From JACKCP01 sp051744925 (GTDB taxonomy: Bacteria; Desulfobacterota; Desulfobacteria; Desulfobacterales; JACKCP01): a stretch of 26,538 nucleotides of DNA. Where the stretch lies: the NCBI GenBank assembly GCA_051744925.1, contig JBNJDM010000029.1, positions 1 to 26,538 on the forward strand. The letters run 5' to 3'. Below the pieces are notes generated by a model. It saw only the letters and a list, made by a program, of their open reading frames with translations. It made no database searches and had not been told where the DNA came from. Numbering within the stretch: position 1 is the first letter of the stretch; each line of letters starts with the position of its first letter. Made by a program: the position numbers and the translations under genes. This document shows, one piece after another, positions 18,146-26,132 of the stretch.

Positions 18146-18161
18146 TGGCACGTTCATTGCT
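18146..18161 (+). promoter_or_regulatory. Sigma-54 (RpoN) promoter of glnD-glnB
   Basis: TGGCACG, TTCA, TTGCT matches the -24/-12 consensus (TGGCACG N4 TTGC) at every conserved base, with GG at 18147-18148 and GC at 18159-18160 and the required 10 nt between. The predicted transcript start near 18172 gives a 25-nt leader to the ATG at 18197. It also argues against the ATG at 18176, which would have only about 4 nt of leader. Confidence 0.85.
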
Positions 18162-18196
18162 TAGTATATCTGAAAATGAATAAAAAGGTCGGGATT

Positions 18197-20803
18197 ATGA
18201 AAACCGAAACACTTGTAAAAGAGTTAAAAGAAAAAAAAGAAGAACTTTCACAGATTTTTCTGACAAAAGGTGAAAAATGTTTTCAGAAAAAACTTTCAGA
18301 CCTTTATGACGATTATTTTATGAAAAGTTTTGAGTATATATCAGATATTTCAAACAGTCTTAATACTCCATTTGCTGTTGTTGCTCTCGGTGGATACGGA
18401 AGGCAGGAGCAGGCTCCCCATTCTGATATTGATATACTTTTTCTTTTTGAAAATAAGCCTGAAGAAGAGGCTGACAAAATTATAAAAGAGATTTTATATC
18501 CTTTGTGGGATTATAAGTTTACCATTGGTCATTCAACAAGAACAATTAATGAATGTATTAAAGAGGCAAAGGCTGATACTTTTAACTTAACTGCCATGCT
18601 TGACTCAAGATTTATATGCGGGTTTTCACCTCTTTATATGAGATTTTCTGAAAAATTCAGAAATTATCTTGCTCTGAATTCAAGAAGGCTTACTGAGGAT
18701 ATATTTGCAGCAACAGAAAAAAGGCACCATGAATACGGTAATTCAGAATATCTGCTTGAGCCTGATATAAAAAACGGAATGGGTGGGTTAAGAGATTATC
18801 ATACAATGAGATGGATTGCCAAAGTCCACTTCGATCTTCAGGAGTTAAAGGATTTTTTATACCACGGTTATCTTTCAGAAACTGAATATCCTGAATTTTT
18901 GGAATCATTAAGTTTTATAAGCCGTGTAAGAAATAATCTTCATTTCCTTACAAACAGAAAGTGCGACAAGCTTCATTTTGATCATCAGCTTCAGATTGCT
19001 GATAAGATAGGGTTTACTGACAAAGACGGAAAAACATCTGTTGAGAATTTTCTTGGGGAACTCCATACAAGATTAAATTATTTAAAAGAGTTTTTTCTGA
19101 TGATCAAAAATGAAAGCGGCAGGCCCAGAAAGCTGGGAATAAAGCGTGTTTATCAAAAAACTACTTCTGTAAAAGGTCTTGAAATTAAAAACAGTCTTTT
19201 AGGTTTTAAAAGTCCGGAAAAAATATTAAATGACCCTTCTCTTCTTATAAAAATTTTCAAAGAAAGCGGTTTAAAGAAAGTCCCTCTCAATTCAGAATCA
19301 AAAAGGCTTGTGTGGGATTTTAGTTATCTTGCAGCAGATGAAGATTTCAGGAAAAACCAGGATAATATTTCAGCTTTTGAAAAAATAATGAGTATTCCGT
19401 ATATGGAAAATCATCCCCTTGATTCAATGCTGAATACAGGATTTCTTGGCGGTTTTATACCCGAGTTTGCTGATATAGCCAACAGAATACAGTATAATGA
19501 TTATCATATCTATCCTGTTGCAAGGCACAGCATCAGGGCTGTTCAGTCTGTCCAGGATCTGATTTCCTCAGGTGGAAATCTGAAGAATTCAGATCTTTAT
19601 GCTTCTGTATATTCAGAGATTAAACCGAAAAGAGTTCTTTTGTGGGCTGTGCTCCTCCATGATATAGGCAAGGGCTCATCAGAAAATGACCATAGCATTT
19701 CAGGAGCTGAAATGGCCAGAAAGATACTTCCTGAATTTAATATGAAAAAAGAGCATATAGATAATATAGCTTTTCTTATTGAAAATCATCTTTATCTTGT
19801 AAAAACAGCGACAAGAAGGGATATATTTGATGAGGAAACAATAAATGCCTGTGCTGTGAAGATAAAAAGCGCAATGCGCTTAAAAATGCTTTATCTTCTT
19901 ACTCTTGCCGATTCCAGGGCAACAGGTCCCAAAGCCTGGTCAGAGTGGAATGAAAGTCTTATAACCTCGCTGTTTTTAAAAACTTTGAAAGTGCTTGAAA
20001 AGGGCAACCTTTCCGGTCCTAATGCCATACGCCATCTTGAGAAAAAAACAGGGGGGATTTCTGCATTGCTTAAGGAATACACAGATAATCCAGAAGTTAT
20101 TCTTTCAAATATGCCGGCAACATACGTTTTTGAACTTCCTGAATCTGATATTTTAATTCATGCAAAGCTTTATACAAAGCTTAAAAATTCGGAAAAACCG
20201 TTTGTTTTTGAAGTTGAAAAAAACAAGGATTCAGGGCTTCGAAGAGTTTTCTTTTGTGCAGATGACAGGCCGGGTTTTTTTTCAAAAGCAGCAGGAGTCT
20301 TTACAGTTAACAATATGGATATTCTTGATGCAAGGGCATTCAGCTGGAAAAACTCAACAGCTTTAAGCATTTTTACGGTTTCTGCTCCCCTTGATACTGT
20401 TTATGAAGAAAGAATCTGGAACAAAACTGAAAAAGATCTTGAAAAAGTGCTTAACAATAAATTTGATCTTACTTCAGCTGTTATGAATAAAAAGACCAGC
20501 TGCGGCATAGCAGATTTGTTCAATGCAAAAGATGTAGTCAAAACAGATAATGACTCATCAAGTTTTTATTCAATAGTTGAAGTACATACTGTGGATTATC
20601 CCGGTCTTTTATACGATCTTACAAATATTTTGTATAAGTGCGGCACAGATATAAAAAGTGCAAAGATTGCAACAAAAACAACCCAGGTAGTCGATGTTTT
20701 TTATTTAAGTTCTGTTGAGGGTGAAAAAATATCTTCTGAAAAAGCATCAACAATAGAAAAAGAAATATTACGAGAACTGTCTGAAATCAAGGAGGCTGTA
20801 TGA
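18197..20803 (+). CDS. glnD: PII uridylyltransferase / uridylyl-removing enzyme
   Basis: An 868-residue glutamine sensor (E. coli GlnD has 890). The nucleotidyltransferase domain has GGYGR (65-69) and SDID (76-79, catalytic aspartates D77 and D79); GGLRD follows at 196-200. The HD domain HDIGKG (H488, D489) removes UMP. Two ACT domains at the C-terminus, around DDRPGF (689-694) and DYPGLL (800-805), bind glutamine. It uridylylates PII when glutamine is low and reverses this when it is high. The frame extends upstream to 18095 and has another ATG at 18176, but only the ATG at 18197 has a purine-rich site (AAGG) at suitable distance and an adequate leader from the sigma-54 promoter. The stop overlaps glnB by 4 nt (ATGA), implying translational coupling to the product's own substrate. 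Confidence 0.95.
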   Translation: MKTETLVKELKEKKEELSQIFLTKGEKCFQKKLSDLYDDYFMKSFEYISDISNSLNTPFAVVALGGYGRQEQAPHSDIDILFLFENKPEEEADKIIKEILYPLWDYKFTIGHSTRTINECIKEAKADTFNLTAMLDSRFICGFSPLYMRFSEKFRNYLALNSRRLTEDIFAATEKRHHEYGNSEYLLEPDIKNGMGGLRDYHTMRWIAKVHFDLQELKDFLYHGYLSETEYPEFLESLSFISRVRNNLHFLTNRKCDKLHFDHQLQIADKIGFTDKDGKTSVENFLGELHTRLNYLKEFFLMIKNESGRPRKLGIKRVYQKTTSVKGLEIKNSLLGFKSPEKILNDPSLLIKIFKESGLKKVPLNSESKRLVWDFSYLAADEDFRKNQDNISAFEKIMSIPYMENHPLDSMLNTGFLGGFIPEFADIANRIQYNDYHIYPVARHSIRAVQSVQDLISSGGNLKNSDLYASVYSEIKPKRVLLWAVLLHDIGKGSSENDHSISGAEMARKILPEFNMKKEHIDNIAFLIENHLYLVKTATRRDIFDEETINACAVKIKSAMRLKMLYLLTLADSRATGPKAWSEWNESLITSLFLKTLKVLEKGNLSGPNAIRHLEKKTGGISALLKEYTDNPEVILSNMPATYVFELPESDILIHAKLYTKLKNSEKPFVFEVEKNKDSGLRRVFFCADDRPGFFSKAAGVFTVNNMDILDARAFSWKNSTALSIFTVSAPLDTVYEERIWNKTEKDLEKVLNNKFDLTSAVMNKKTSCGIADLFNAKDVVKTDNDSSSFYSIVEVHTVDYPGLLYDLTNILYKCGTDIKSAKIATKTTQVVDVFYLSSVEGEKISSEKASTIEKEILRELSEIKEAV

Positions 20804-21138
20804 AAAAAATTGAAGCAATTATCAAACCTTTTAAGTTAGATGATGTGAAAGAAGCTTTAAATGAAGTCGGAATTCAGGGCATGACTGTAAGTGAAGTAAA
20901 GGGATACGGCAGGCAGAAAGGGCACAAGGAGATATACAGAGGCGCAGAATATGTTGTCGATTTTGTACCCAAGGTAAAAATCGAAATAGCTGTTAAATCG
21001 GAAAGAGTTGATGAAGCTGTGTCAGTTATAAGAGAAGCTGCAAAAACCGACAATATCGGAGACGGCAAAATTTTTGTTTCCCAGCTGGAAAAAGTTGTAA
21101 GGGTCAGAACCGGAGAAACTGATGAAGACGCTTTATAA
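20800..21138 (+). CDS. glnB: Nitrogen regulatory protein PII
   Basis: A 112-residue PII protein starting MKKIEAIIKPFKLDDVKEAL. The T-loop is complete, GRQKGHKEIYRGAEYVVDF, with the uridylylation site Y51; the usual GHTE is GHKE here. The B-loop (about 81-90, KTDNIGDGKIF) and the C-terminal RVRTGE that contribute to ATP and 2-oxoglutarate binding are present. The trimeric protein signals nitrogen status to GlnE and, in most bacteria, to NtrB and AmtB. Its ATG overlaps the glnD stop. The next gene to the right was once amtB, now a remnant, so this could equally be called glnK by context. Sequence alone does not separate the two names, and glnB is used because of coupling to glnD. Confidence 0.95.
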   Translation: MKKIEAIIKPFKLDDVKEALNEVGIQGMTVSEVKGYGRQKGHKEIYRGAEYVVDFVPKVKIEIAVKSERVDEAVSVIREAAKTDNIGDGKIFVSQLEKVVRVRTGETDEDAL

Positions 21139-21144
21139 AAAATG

Positions 21145-21172
21145 CTGCACAGGCTTCGGCCTGAATATGCAG
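21145..21172 (+). other. UUCG-capped hairpin after glnB
   Basis: CAGGC (21150-21154) and GCCTG (21159-21163) close a TTCG tetraloop. CTGCA (21145-21149) and TGCAG (21168-21172) extend the stem past a 4-nt AATA bulge. It starts 6 nt after the glnB stop. No U-tract follows, so it is more likely to stabilise the 3' end of the glnB message, or be part of a factor-dependent stop, than to be an intrinsic terminator. Confidence 0.6.
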
Positions 21173-21192
21173 TAGAAAGGTAAGCAGAAAAA

Positions 21193-21376
21193 ATGAATTC
21201 AGCAGATCTTGTTTTTAATACAGCTTACAGACAAAGCAGTTCTAATTGTTTATCCGTTTTTAATAAGTTTTCTGATTTTTAAATTAATCAGTATTTTTAC
21301 AGGTCTTAAAGTTTCATCTGATGAAGAGAATGCAGGTCTTGATATATCTCTGCACGGTGAAAGAGCATATAATTAA
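21193..21376 (+). pseudogene. amtB: Ammonium transporter amtB remnant with internal deletion
   Basis: The first codons from ATG 21193 read MNSADLVF, the usual opening of bacterial AmtB, then lose homology and stop at 21280-21282. In another frame, from about 21212 to the stop at 21374-21376, the sequence reads the last membrane helix and cytoplasmic tail of AmtB: KAVLIVYPFLISFLIFK, then TGLKVSSDEENAGLDISLHG and ERAYN. E. coli AmtB ends in the comparable GLRVPEEQEREGLDVNSHGENAYNA. About 350 codons that form the channel are absent and the two ends are out of frame, so no transporter can be made. A 10-bp direct repeat, GTTTTTAATA, sits at 21211-21220 and 21256-21265 near the junction. The place between glnB and glnA is where an amtB would be expected. 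An assembly collapse cannot be excluded from sequence alone. Confidence 0.85.
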
Positions 21377-21399
21377 AGAAAAAAAGGAGAATTAAATTG

Positions 21400-22812
21400 A
21401 TGACACCAGAACAGGTACTTAAGTTTGCCGAAGAAAAGGGAGTCAGAGTTGTAGATATCAGATTTATGGATTTCCCGGGAATCTGGCAGAATTTTACAGT
21501 CCCCATGAGTGAACTTGATGAAGGAAGTTTTGAAGAAGGTTTCGGGTTTGACGGATCAAGTATAAGAGGGTGGAGAGCTATAAATGAAAGTGATATGGTT
21601 GTTATCCCGGATCCTTCAACAGCTAAAATAGACCCGTTTTTTGAGGATACAACCCTTGTATTAATAGGAAATATTGCAGATCCTATTACACATGAACCTT
21701 ATGAAAAAGATCCAAGGTATATTGCCCAGAAAGCTGAAGCATATCTTAAAAGCACAGGCATAGGAGATACATGCTTTATAGGTCCTGAGCCTGAATTTTT
21801 TATTTTTGATGATATAAGATATTCAAGTGAACCGCATAATACTTTTTTTGCCATCGATTCCATTGAAGCTACATGGAATACAGGAAGGGAAGAGTTTCCA
21901 AACCTTGGATACAAGCCAAGAAGCAAAGAAGGCTATTTTCCGGTTCCTCCTTCGGATAAATTTCATGATCTGAGAACCAAGATGATGCTTGTTATGGAAG
22001 ATCTTGGAATTGCCATGGAATGCCAGCATCATGAAGTTGCCACAGCAGGTCAGGGCGAGATAGACATGAGATTTAAACCTCTTGTGGAGATGGGTGATCA
22101 GCTTGTATGGTTTAAGTATGTTATAAAAAATATGGCTTATATCAACGGGCATTCGGCAACCTTTATGCCGAAACCTCTTTTCGGAGACAACGGATCAGGA
22201 ATGCATACCCATGCAAGTATATGGAAAGATGGAAAACCTCTTTTTGCAGGTGATCTTTATGCAGGAATGTCACAGGAAGCTCTTTATGCAATCGGCGGTA
22301 TTCTTAAGCATTGCGGAGCCCTGTGTGCTATAACAAATCCGACAACCAACTCTTACAAAAGACTTGTTCCGGGTTATGAAGCTCCTGTTAATCTTGCATA
22401 TTCAAGCAGTAACAGAAGTGCTGCTGTAAGAATTCCTATGTATGCTTCGTCTCCCAAGGCAAAAAGACTTGAGTTCAGAACTCCTGATCCATCATGTAAC
22501 GGATATATGGCTTTTTCCGCAGTTCTTATGGCAATGATTGACGGAATTGAAAATAGAATTGACCCGGGCGATCCTCTTGACAAGAATATTTATGATCTTC
22601 CTGCTGAAGAACTTGCAGGGATCCCTTCTGCTCCGGCTTCTCTGGGAGAGGCTCTTGATTCTCTTGAAAAAGATCATGAGTTTCTTTTAAAAGGCGGAGT
22701 ATTCACCAAAGAGGTTATAACAACCTGGATAGATTATAAAAGGGAAAAAGAGATAGCTCCTGTTAATCTGAGACCCCATCCCCATGAATTTATGCTTTAT
22801 TATGACATTTAA
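21400..22812 (+). CDS. glnA: Glutamine synthetase, type I
   Basis: A 470-residue dodecameric GSI that makes glutamine from glutamate, ammonia and ATP. Motifs: FDGSS (50-54); metal-binding EPEF (E130, E132); HHEVATAGQGE (E212, E220); NGSGMHTH with H269; NPTTNSYKRLVPGYEAP, the ATP/glutamate region; and KNIYDLP with Y398, which corresponds to E. coli adenylylation site Tyr397 in mature numbering. It is thus a GSI-beta enzyme controlled by GlnE, encoded in the same block. The strong site GGAG (21386-21389) is 10 nt before ATG 21400 and 7 nt before a TTG at 21397; the ATG is chosen because family members begin MTPxxVLKF, but the TTG would add only one residue. The old amtB stop is 23 nt upstream. 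A good terminator follows. Confidence 0.97.
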   Translation: MTPEQVLKFAEEKGVRVVDIRFMDFPGIWQNFTVPMSELDEGSFEEGFGFDGSSIRGWRAINESDMVVIPDPSTAKIDPFFEDTTLVLIGNIADPITHEPYEKDPRYIAQKAEAYLKSTGIGDTCFIGPEPEFFIFDDIRYSSEPHNTFFAIDSIEATWNTGREEFPNLGYKPRSKEGYFPVPPSDKFHDLRTKMMLVMEDLGIAMECQHHEVATAGQGEIDMRFKPLVEMGDQLVWFKYVIKNMAYINGHSATFMPKPLFGDNGSGMHTHASIWKDGKPLFAGDLYAGMSQEALYAIGGILKHCGALCAITNPTTNSYKRLVPGYEAPVNLAYSSSNRSAAVRIPMYASSPKAKRLEFRTPDPSCNGYMAFSAVLMAMIDGIENRIDPGDPLDKNIYDLPAEELAGIPSAPASLGEALDSLEKDHEFLLKGGVFTKEVITTWIDYKREKEIAPVNLRPHPHEFMLYYDI

Positions 22813-22837
22813 TATTTGCTTGTAATAAACCTACTTT

Positions 22838-22866
22838 AAAAAGCGGCTTTTAAAGCCGCTTTTTAA
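22838..22866 (+). terminator. Intrinsic terminator of glnA
   Basis: AAAAAGCGGC (22838-22847) and GCCGCTTTTT (22855-22864) form a 10-bp stem with a 7-nt loop, ending in a T run, 26 nt after the glnA stop. The A-tract on the left would let it work in both directions. Confidence 0.92.
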
Positions 22867-23210
22867 TCCTTTCTCCACAAGATTTATAATTTAATCTCTA
22901 TATAGTTACTGAACAAAAAATTCTAGTTTTCGGCCAAATACTATATAATTTAAAAAATATGAAACAATCAGTTCAGATACGATTTTATGAATTGTTATAA
23001 AATTTTACACAGAATAAAATTTTTTGTAGATTAATGAATGAACAAAGTTTATGATTAACAAAATTTTTTCTGAAAATTAAAACCTGAATTGAGCATTTTT
23101 ATAGTTTGAATTATCTGAAATTAAATAATCTCAGGCCGGGTAAATTGTTTCTTATTTTTATCAGGTATAAGGATAAGAGTTTTTAATGCATTGAAATCCA
23201 GAGGGGTTAA
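22867..23210. other. AT-rich non-coding gap before the response regulator
   Basis: No coding frame or strong structure. A TATAAT at 22944-22949 lacks a convincing -35 box. AAAATTTT occurs twice around 23000-23025. The likely ribosome site GAGGGG for the next gene ends the gap. The promoter of the response regulator presumably lies here, but I cannot place it. Confidence 0.5.
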
Positions 23211-23585
23211 ATGGAGAAAAAAATACTTATTATAGAAGATGATTCGGATTTAAGACAGGTTCTTAAAATAATGCTTGCCAAAGAAGGTCTCTCTGTTGTT
23301 GAAGCCGGAGATGGTAAAGAGGGTATGAAGCTTTTTGGTCAAGACTTATATGATCTTGTAATAACAGATATAATTATGCCGGAAAAAGAAGGCATAGAAA
23401 CTATTTTTGAACTAAAAAAGCTTAATCCGGATGTGAAGATTATTGCCATTTCAGGAGGAGGCAAAATAGCAGCTGATGAATATCTGGGGATGGCAAGTAA
23501 TTTCGGTGTAAGTAAGGTCTTGTCCAAGCCTTTTAAAAGAGATGTTTTTATAGAATCTGTAAAAGATGTTCTTGGTATCGGCTGA
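23211..23585 (+). CDS. Single-domain response regulator (CheY-like receiver)
   Basis: The 124-residue protein is a receiver domain and nothing else: acidic pocket ED-D (E9, D10, D11), phospho-acceptor D53 in LVITDIIMP, switch residue S81 in AISGGG, and K106 in LSKPF. It lacks any output domain, so it must act by binding a partner protein or as a phosphorelay intermediate. The IIMPEKEGIETI pattern is common in receivers of deltaproteobacterial hybrid systems. No histidine kinase lies in the window. The ATG follows a clear GAGGGG ribosome site. It is 60 nt from the mechanosensitive channel gene, on the same strand and without a terminator between, so co-transcription is likely; a link to the gln block upstream is unsupported because of the intervening terminator. 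Confidence 0.93.
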   Translation: MEKKILIIEDDSDLRQVLKIMLAKEGLSVVEAGDGKEGMKLFGQDLYDLVITDIIMPEKEGIETIFELKKLNPDVKIIAISGGGKIAADEYLGMASNFGVSKVLSKPFKRDVFIESVKDVLGIG

Positions 23586-23645
23586 TTACAGCGAATATAT
23601 TTTAATTTTTCAGATCTTGAATCCTCTGTTCATATTAAGGGTATT

Positions 23646-26132
23646 ATGAGTTTTTTTTATAAAATTTTTCTTTTAGTAATAATTTTTTTCTCTGTAACAG
23701 TCAGCGGTATTTGTGCACCCGGAGATGATCCTGCACAAAATGATTTGTTCTTAAATCATTTTGACAAAGCAGTTGAAAGTTCAAGAAAAAATACAGAAAT
23801 TTTTTCAAAAGAACTTGAAAAGCAAAAAAGTGCGTATGAAGAGCTGAAGAATAAAGCTGATGAAGGTTTAAATAAAATCAATATTTATAAAAACCTTTTA
23901 ATAGTTCCCGATGTTAATATTTCAGCTCTTGAAAAAAGTCTTGATGAAATTAATGCAGGTCTTTCTTCTGTAAATACAAGAATTTCAGAGCTTGATACTG
24001 ATATTGCAAAAACAAAAAATCTTATTGATGAGATCCATAGAAAAATTGATTTTGCTTCTAATTTTACTGAAAACAGAGATGATGTAAAGGAAGAGCAAAG
24101 CAGATATTCAGAAGAAGTTAAAAATTATAAGTCAATGCTTGCTGAACAGGAAAAGACTCTTTTAGAAACAAACGACTATATGGAAAAACAGATAGCTCTT
24201 TACCAGTCTTTAAAAAACTCGCTTTCTGATTTGAAAGTAATATTTGAAAAAGATATAAAAGCAAAAAAAGATGTAATAATTTTTACAAAAGAAGACCTTT
24301 CTTTTAAAATTTTTTCTCTCCCGCATTTATATGATGCTTTTTCGGAAACTTATAAATCTGTGAGTCAGTATTTTTTACACGATAATTTAAACAAAAAAAA
24401 AGCTTTGCTTAAAGAGCACTTAAATCCTTCACATCTTGTAATTTCTGCTGCAGTTATAATACTTCTTATCTTTTTTTTCAGTTTATCAAGGTATTTGAAA
24501 AAAGAGGAGACTTATAATCAGCTTAAAGGTAAGTACTTCGGGTATCCGATTATTTTAGCAGAAAAATCGATTTATTTAATTATTTTTATTTTTGCCCTGG
24601 AAATTTTTATAAGATCAGAACTGTATATAGTTTTTCCCGATTTTTTAAAGTTTTGCAGAGAGTTTTTGTATGTTTTTTTAAGCACAAGAATAGCTTCGGA
24701 TTCAATTAAACTTATTGTAAGAGACAGGGCTCCGGCTTACTTCCAGTATATATTCAAATGGAGGAACTTTTTTATATGGGGAATCAGGGGGTATGCATTT
24801 GTGTATCTTTTTTTCAGGTGGTTTGTCTCCTATGAAAATACAGCTCTTGCTGCCATCAGAATAGCTGCGGAAATTTTTCTTGTTATAGTTTTGTTTGTAT
24901 TCTGGAAAGGCTATAAAAAATCTGAAAAAACTGAAGAAAACATCTTTTTTGGTACACTTGAATGGTGTTCAAAAGGGATTGTTATTGCAGGGCTTTTGTC
25001 GGAGCTAGCAGGTTACAGATATTTTACTTCATGGTGGTTTGTTTCATGGGGAAGAACCCTTGTTTTTGGAAGTTTTCTTTTTATCCTTTTCCAGGGGATG
25101 CAGAATATAAGTCAAAAAATGAAGGAAAGGACAGCCTCTGAAGATGAAGAAAAAAAGGTTTCACATTCTTTTTACTGGCTTTTTTCCAATGGGGTTTATT
25201 TTCTTATAATTCTTCTGGGAATTACAGGTACAGCTTTTTCATGGGGAGCCGGAAGCAGTTTTCTGGGAAATCTTGTCAATTTTTCAGTAAAAAAATATCA
25301 GCTGGGAAAGTTAGAGCTAAGCGTTTCAGGCTTTGTTTATTCTCTTGTAGTAATTTTTATTTCATACATGCTTATAAATTTCTGGAAATCTCTTATGAGA
25401 GACCGTCTTTTAAAAGAAAGCGGTCTTTCTCTGGGTGTCCGTGAATCTGTAACCACTATTTCGGTATATATTCTGTGGGTAGGGGCAATCTTAATAAGTC
25501 TTAATGTTCTGGGTGTTAATACTGCATCTATGGGGCTTGCATTTGGTGCTCTTGGTATTGGTCTTGGTTTCGGTCTTCAGAATATATTTAATAATTTTAT
25601 AAGCGGTCTTATACTTCTCTTTGAAAGACCTATAAAGGTTGGTGATGTTGTCGAGGTTGGAGGAATATGGGGAGAGGTAGAAAAAATAAATGTCAGAGCA
25701 ACAATTGTAAATACATATACAAACTCATCACTTATTATTCCCAATTCCGAGTTTATAAGTGCGCAGGTTACAAACTGGAGTCATAATGATCCATATGTAA
25801 GAAGGGATCTTGTGGTGGGAGTCTCATATTCTTCAGATACTGATCTGGTTGAAAAGGTTATGCTTGAAGCTGCGGATAAAGTAAAAGGAATAAGATATTA
25901 CCCAAAAAAACCTGCTGTTCAGTTTATAAACTTCGGTGACAGTTCCCTTGATTTCAGGCTCAGGTTCTGGTGTTCAATAGATGATTTTGTTGAAGCGGAA
26001 AGCAGGCTCAGGTTTATGATTACTCAGCTTTTCAGGGAAAATGGTATTGAAATTCCGTTTCCTCAGAGAGATCTTCATTTTAAGAATGCAATGCCGCCGG
26101 TTAAGGATGCACCGCAGGGATATATATCATGA
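23646..26132 (+). CDS. MscS-family mechanosensitive channel with periplasmic coiled coil
   Basis: An 828-residue inner-membrane channel. Residues 1-24 form a signal peptide with likely cleavage after GICA. About 35-215 is highly charged and helical, expected to be a periplasmic coiled coil. About ten membrane segments follow from residue 263 (for example 263-282, 302-323, 374-392, 403-420, 443-484, 510-530, 561-580, 603-622). The MscS pore helix and first beta domain, ASMGLAFGALGIGLGFGLQN to FERPIKVGDVVEVGG, lie at 627-673, and a C-terminal vestibule ends near PFPQRDLHFKN. This layout resembles the large MscK/MscM-type relatives, though it is shorter than E. coli MscK (about 1120 residues). 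It should release solutes when membrane tension rises after osmotic downshock. The ribosome site is AAGG, 8 nt before the ATG. It probably shares a transcript with the preceding response regulator. Confidence 0.93.
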   Translation: MSFFYKIFLLVIIFFSVTVSGICAPGDDPAQNDLFLNHFDKAVESSRKNTEIFSKELEKQKSAYEELKNKADEGLNKINIYKNLLIVPDVNISALEKSLDEINAGLSSVNTRISELDTDIAKTKNLIDEIHRKIDFASNFTENRDDVKEEQSRYSEEVKNYKSMLAEQEKTLLETNDYMEKQIALYQSLKNSLSDLKVIFEKDIKAKKDVIIFTKEDLSFKIFSLPHLYDAFSETYKSVSQYFLHDNLNKKKALLKEHLNPSHLVISAAVIILLIFFFSLSRYLKKEETYNQLKGKYFGYPIILAEKSIYLIIFIFALEIFIRSELYIVFPDFLKFCREFLYVFLSTRIASDSIKLIVRDRAPAYFQYIFKWRNFFIWGIRGYAFVYLFFRWFVSYENTALAAIRIAAEIFLVIVLFVFWKGYKKSEKTEENIFFGTLEWCSKGIVIAGLLSELAGYRYFTSWWFVSWGRTLVFGSFLFILFQGMQNISQKMKERTASEDEEKKVSHSFYWLFSNGVYFLIILLGITGTAFSWGAGSSFLGNLVNFSVKKYQLGKLELSVSGFVYSLVVIFISYMLINFWKSLMRDRLLKESGLSLGVRESVTTISVYILWVGAILISLNVLGVNTASMGLAFGALGIGLGFGLQNIFNNFISGLILLFERPIKVGDVVEVGGIWGEVEKINVRATIVNTYTNSSLIIPNSEFISAQVTNWSHNDPYVRRDLVVGVSYSSDTDLVEKVMLEAADKVKGIRYYPKKPAVQFINFGDSSLDFRLRFWCSIDDFVEAESRLRFMITQLFRENGIEIPFPQRDLHFKNAMPPVKDAPQGYIS

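Noticed and set aside
18095..18196. N-terminal extension of GlnD from 18095 or 18176
   Set aside because: The extra residues run through the palindrome and the sigma-54 promoter; no ribosome site precedes either start, and homologues do not need them.
21145..21172. UUCG hairpin as an intrinsic terminator
   Set aside because: The stem is good but no U-tract follows, so it is listed only as a structured element.
21341..21368. Possible sigma-54 promoter before glnA (CTGCACGG...GAGCAT)
   Set aside because: The invariant GG of the -24 element is absent and spacing to the GC is wrong; the bases are explained by the coding tail of the amtB remnant.
22944..22949. TATAAT as promoter for the response regulator
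   Set aside because: No acceptable -35 box at 16-18 nt and about 260 nt from the gene; in DNA this AT-rich such boxes arise by chance.
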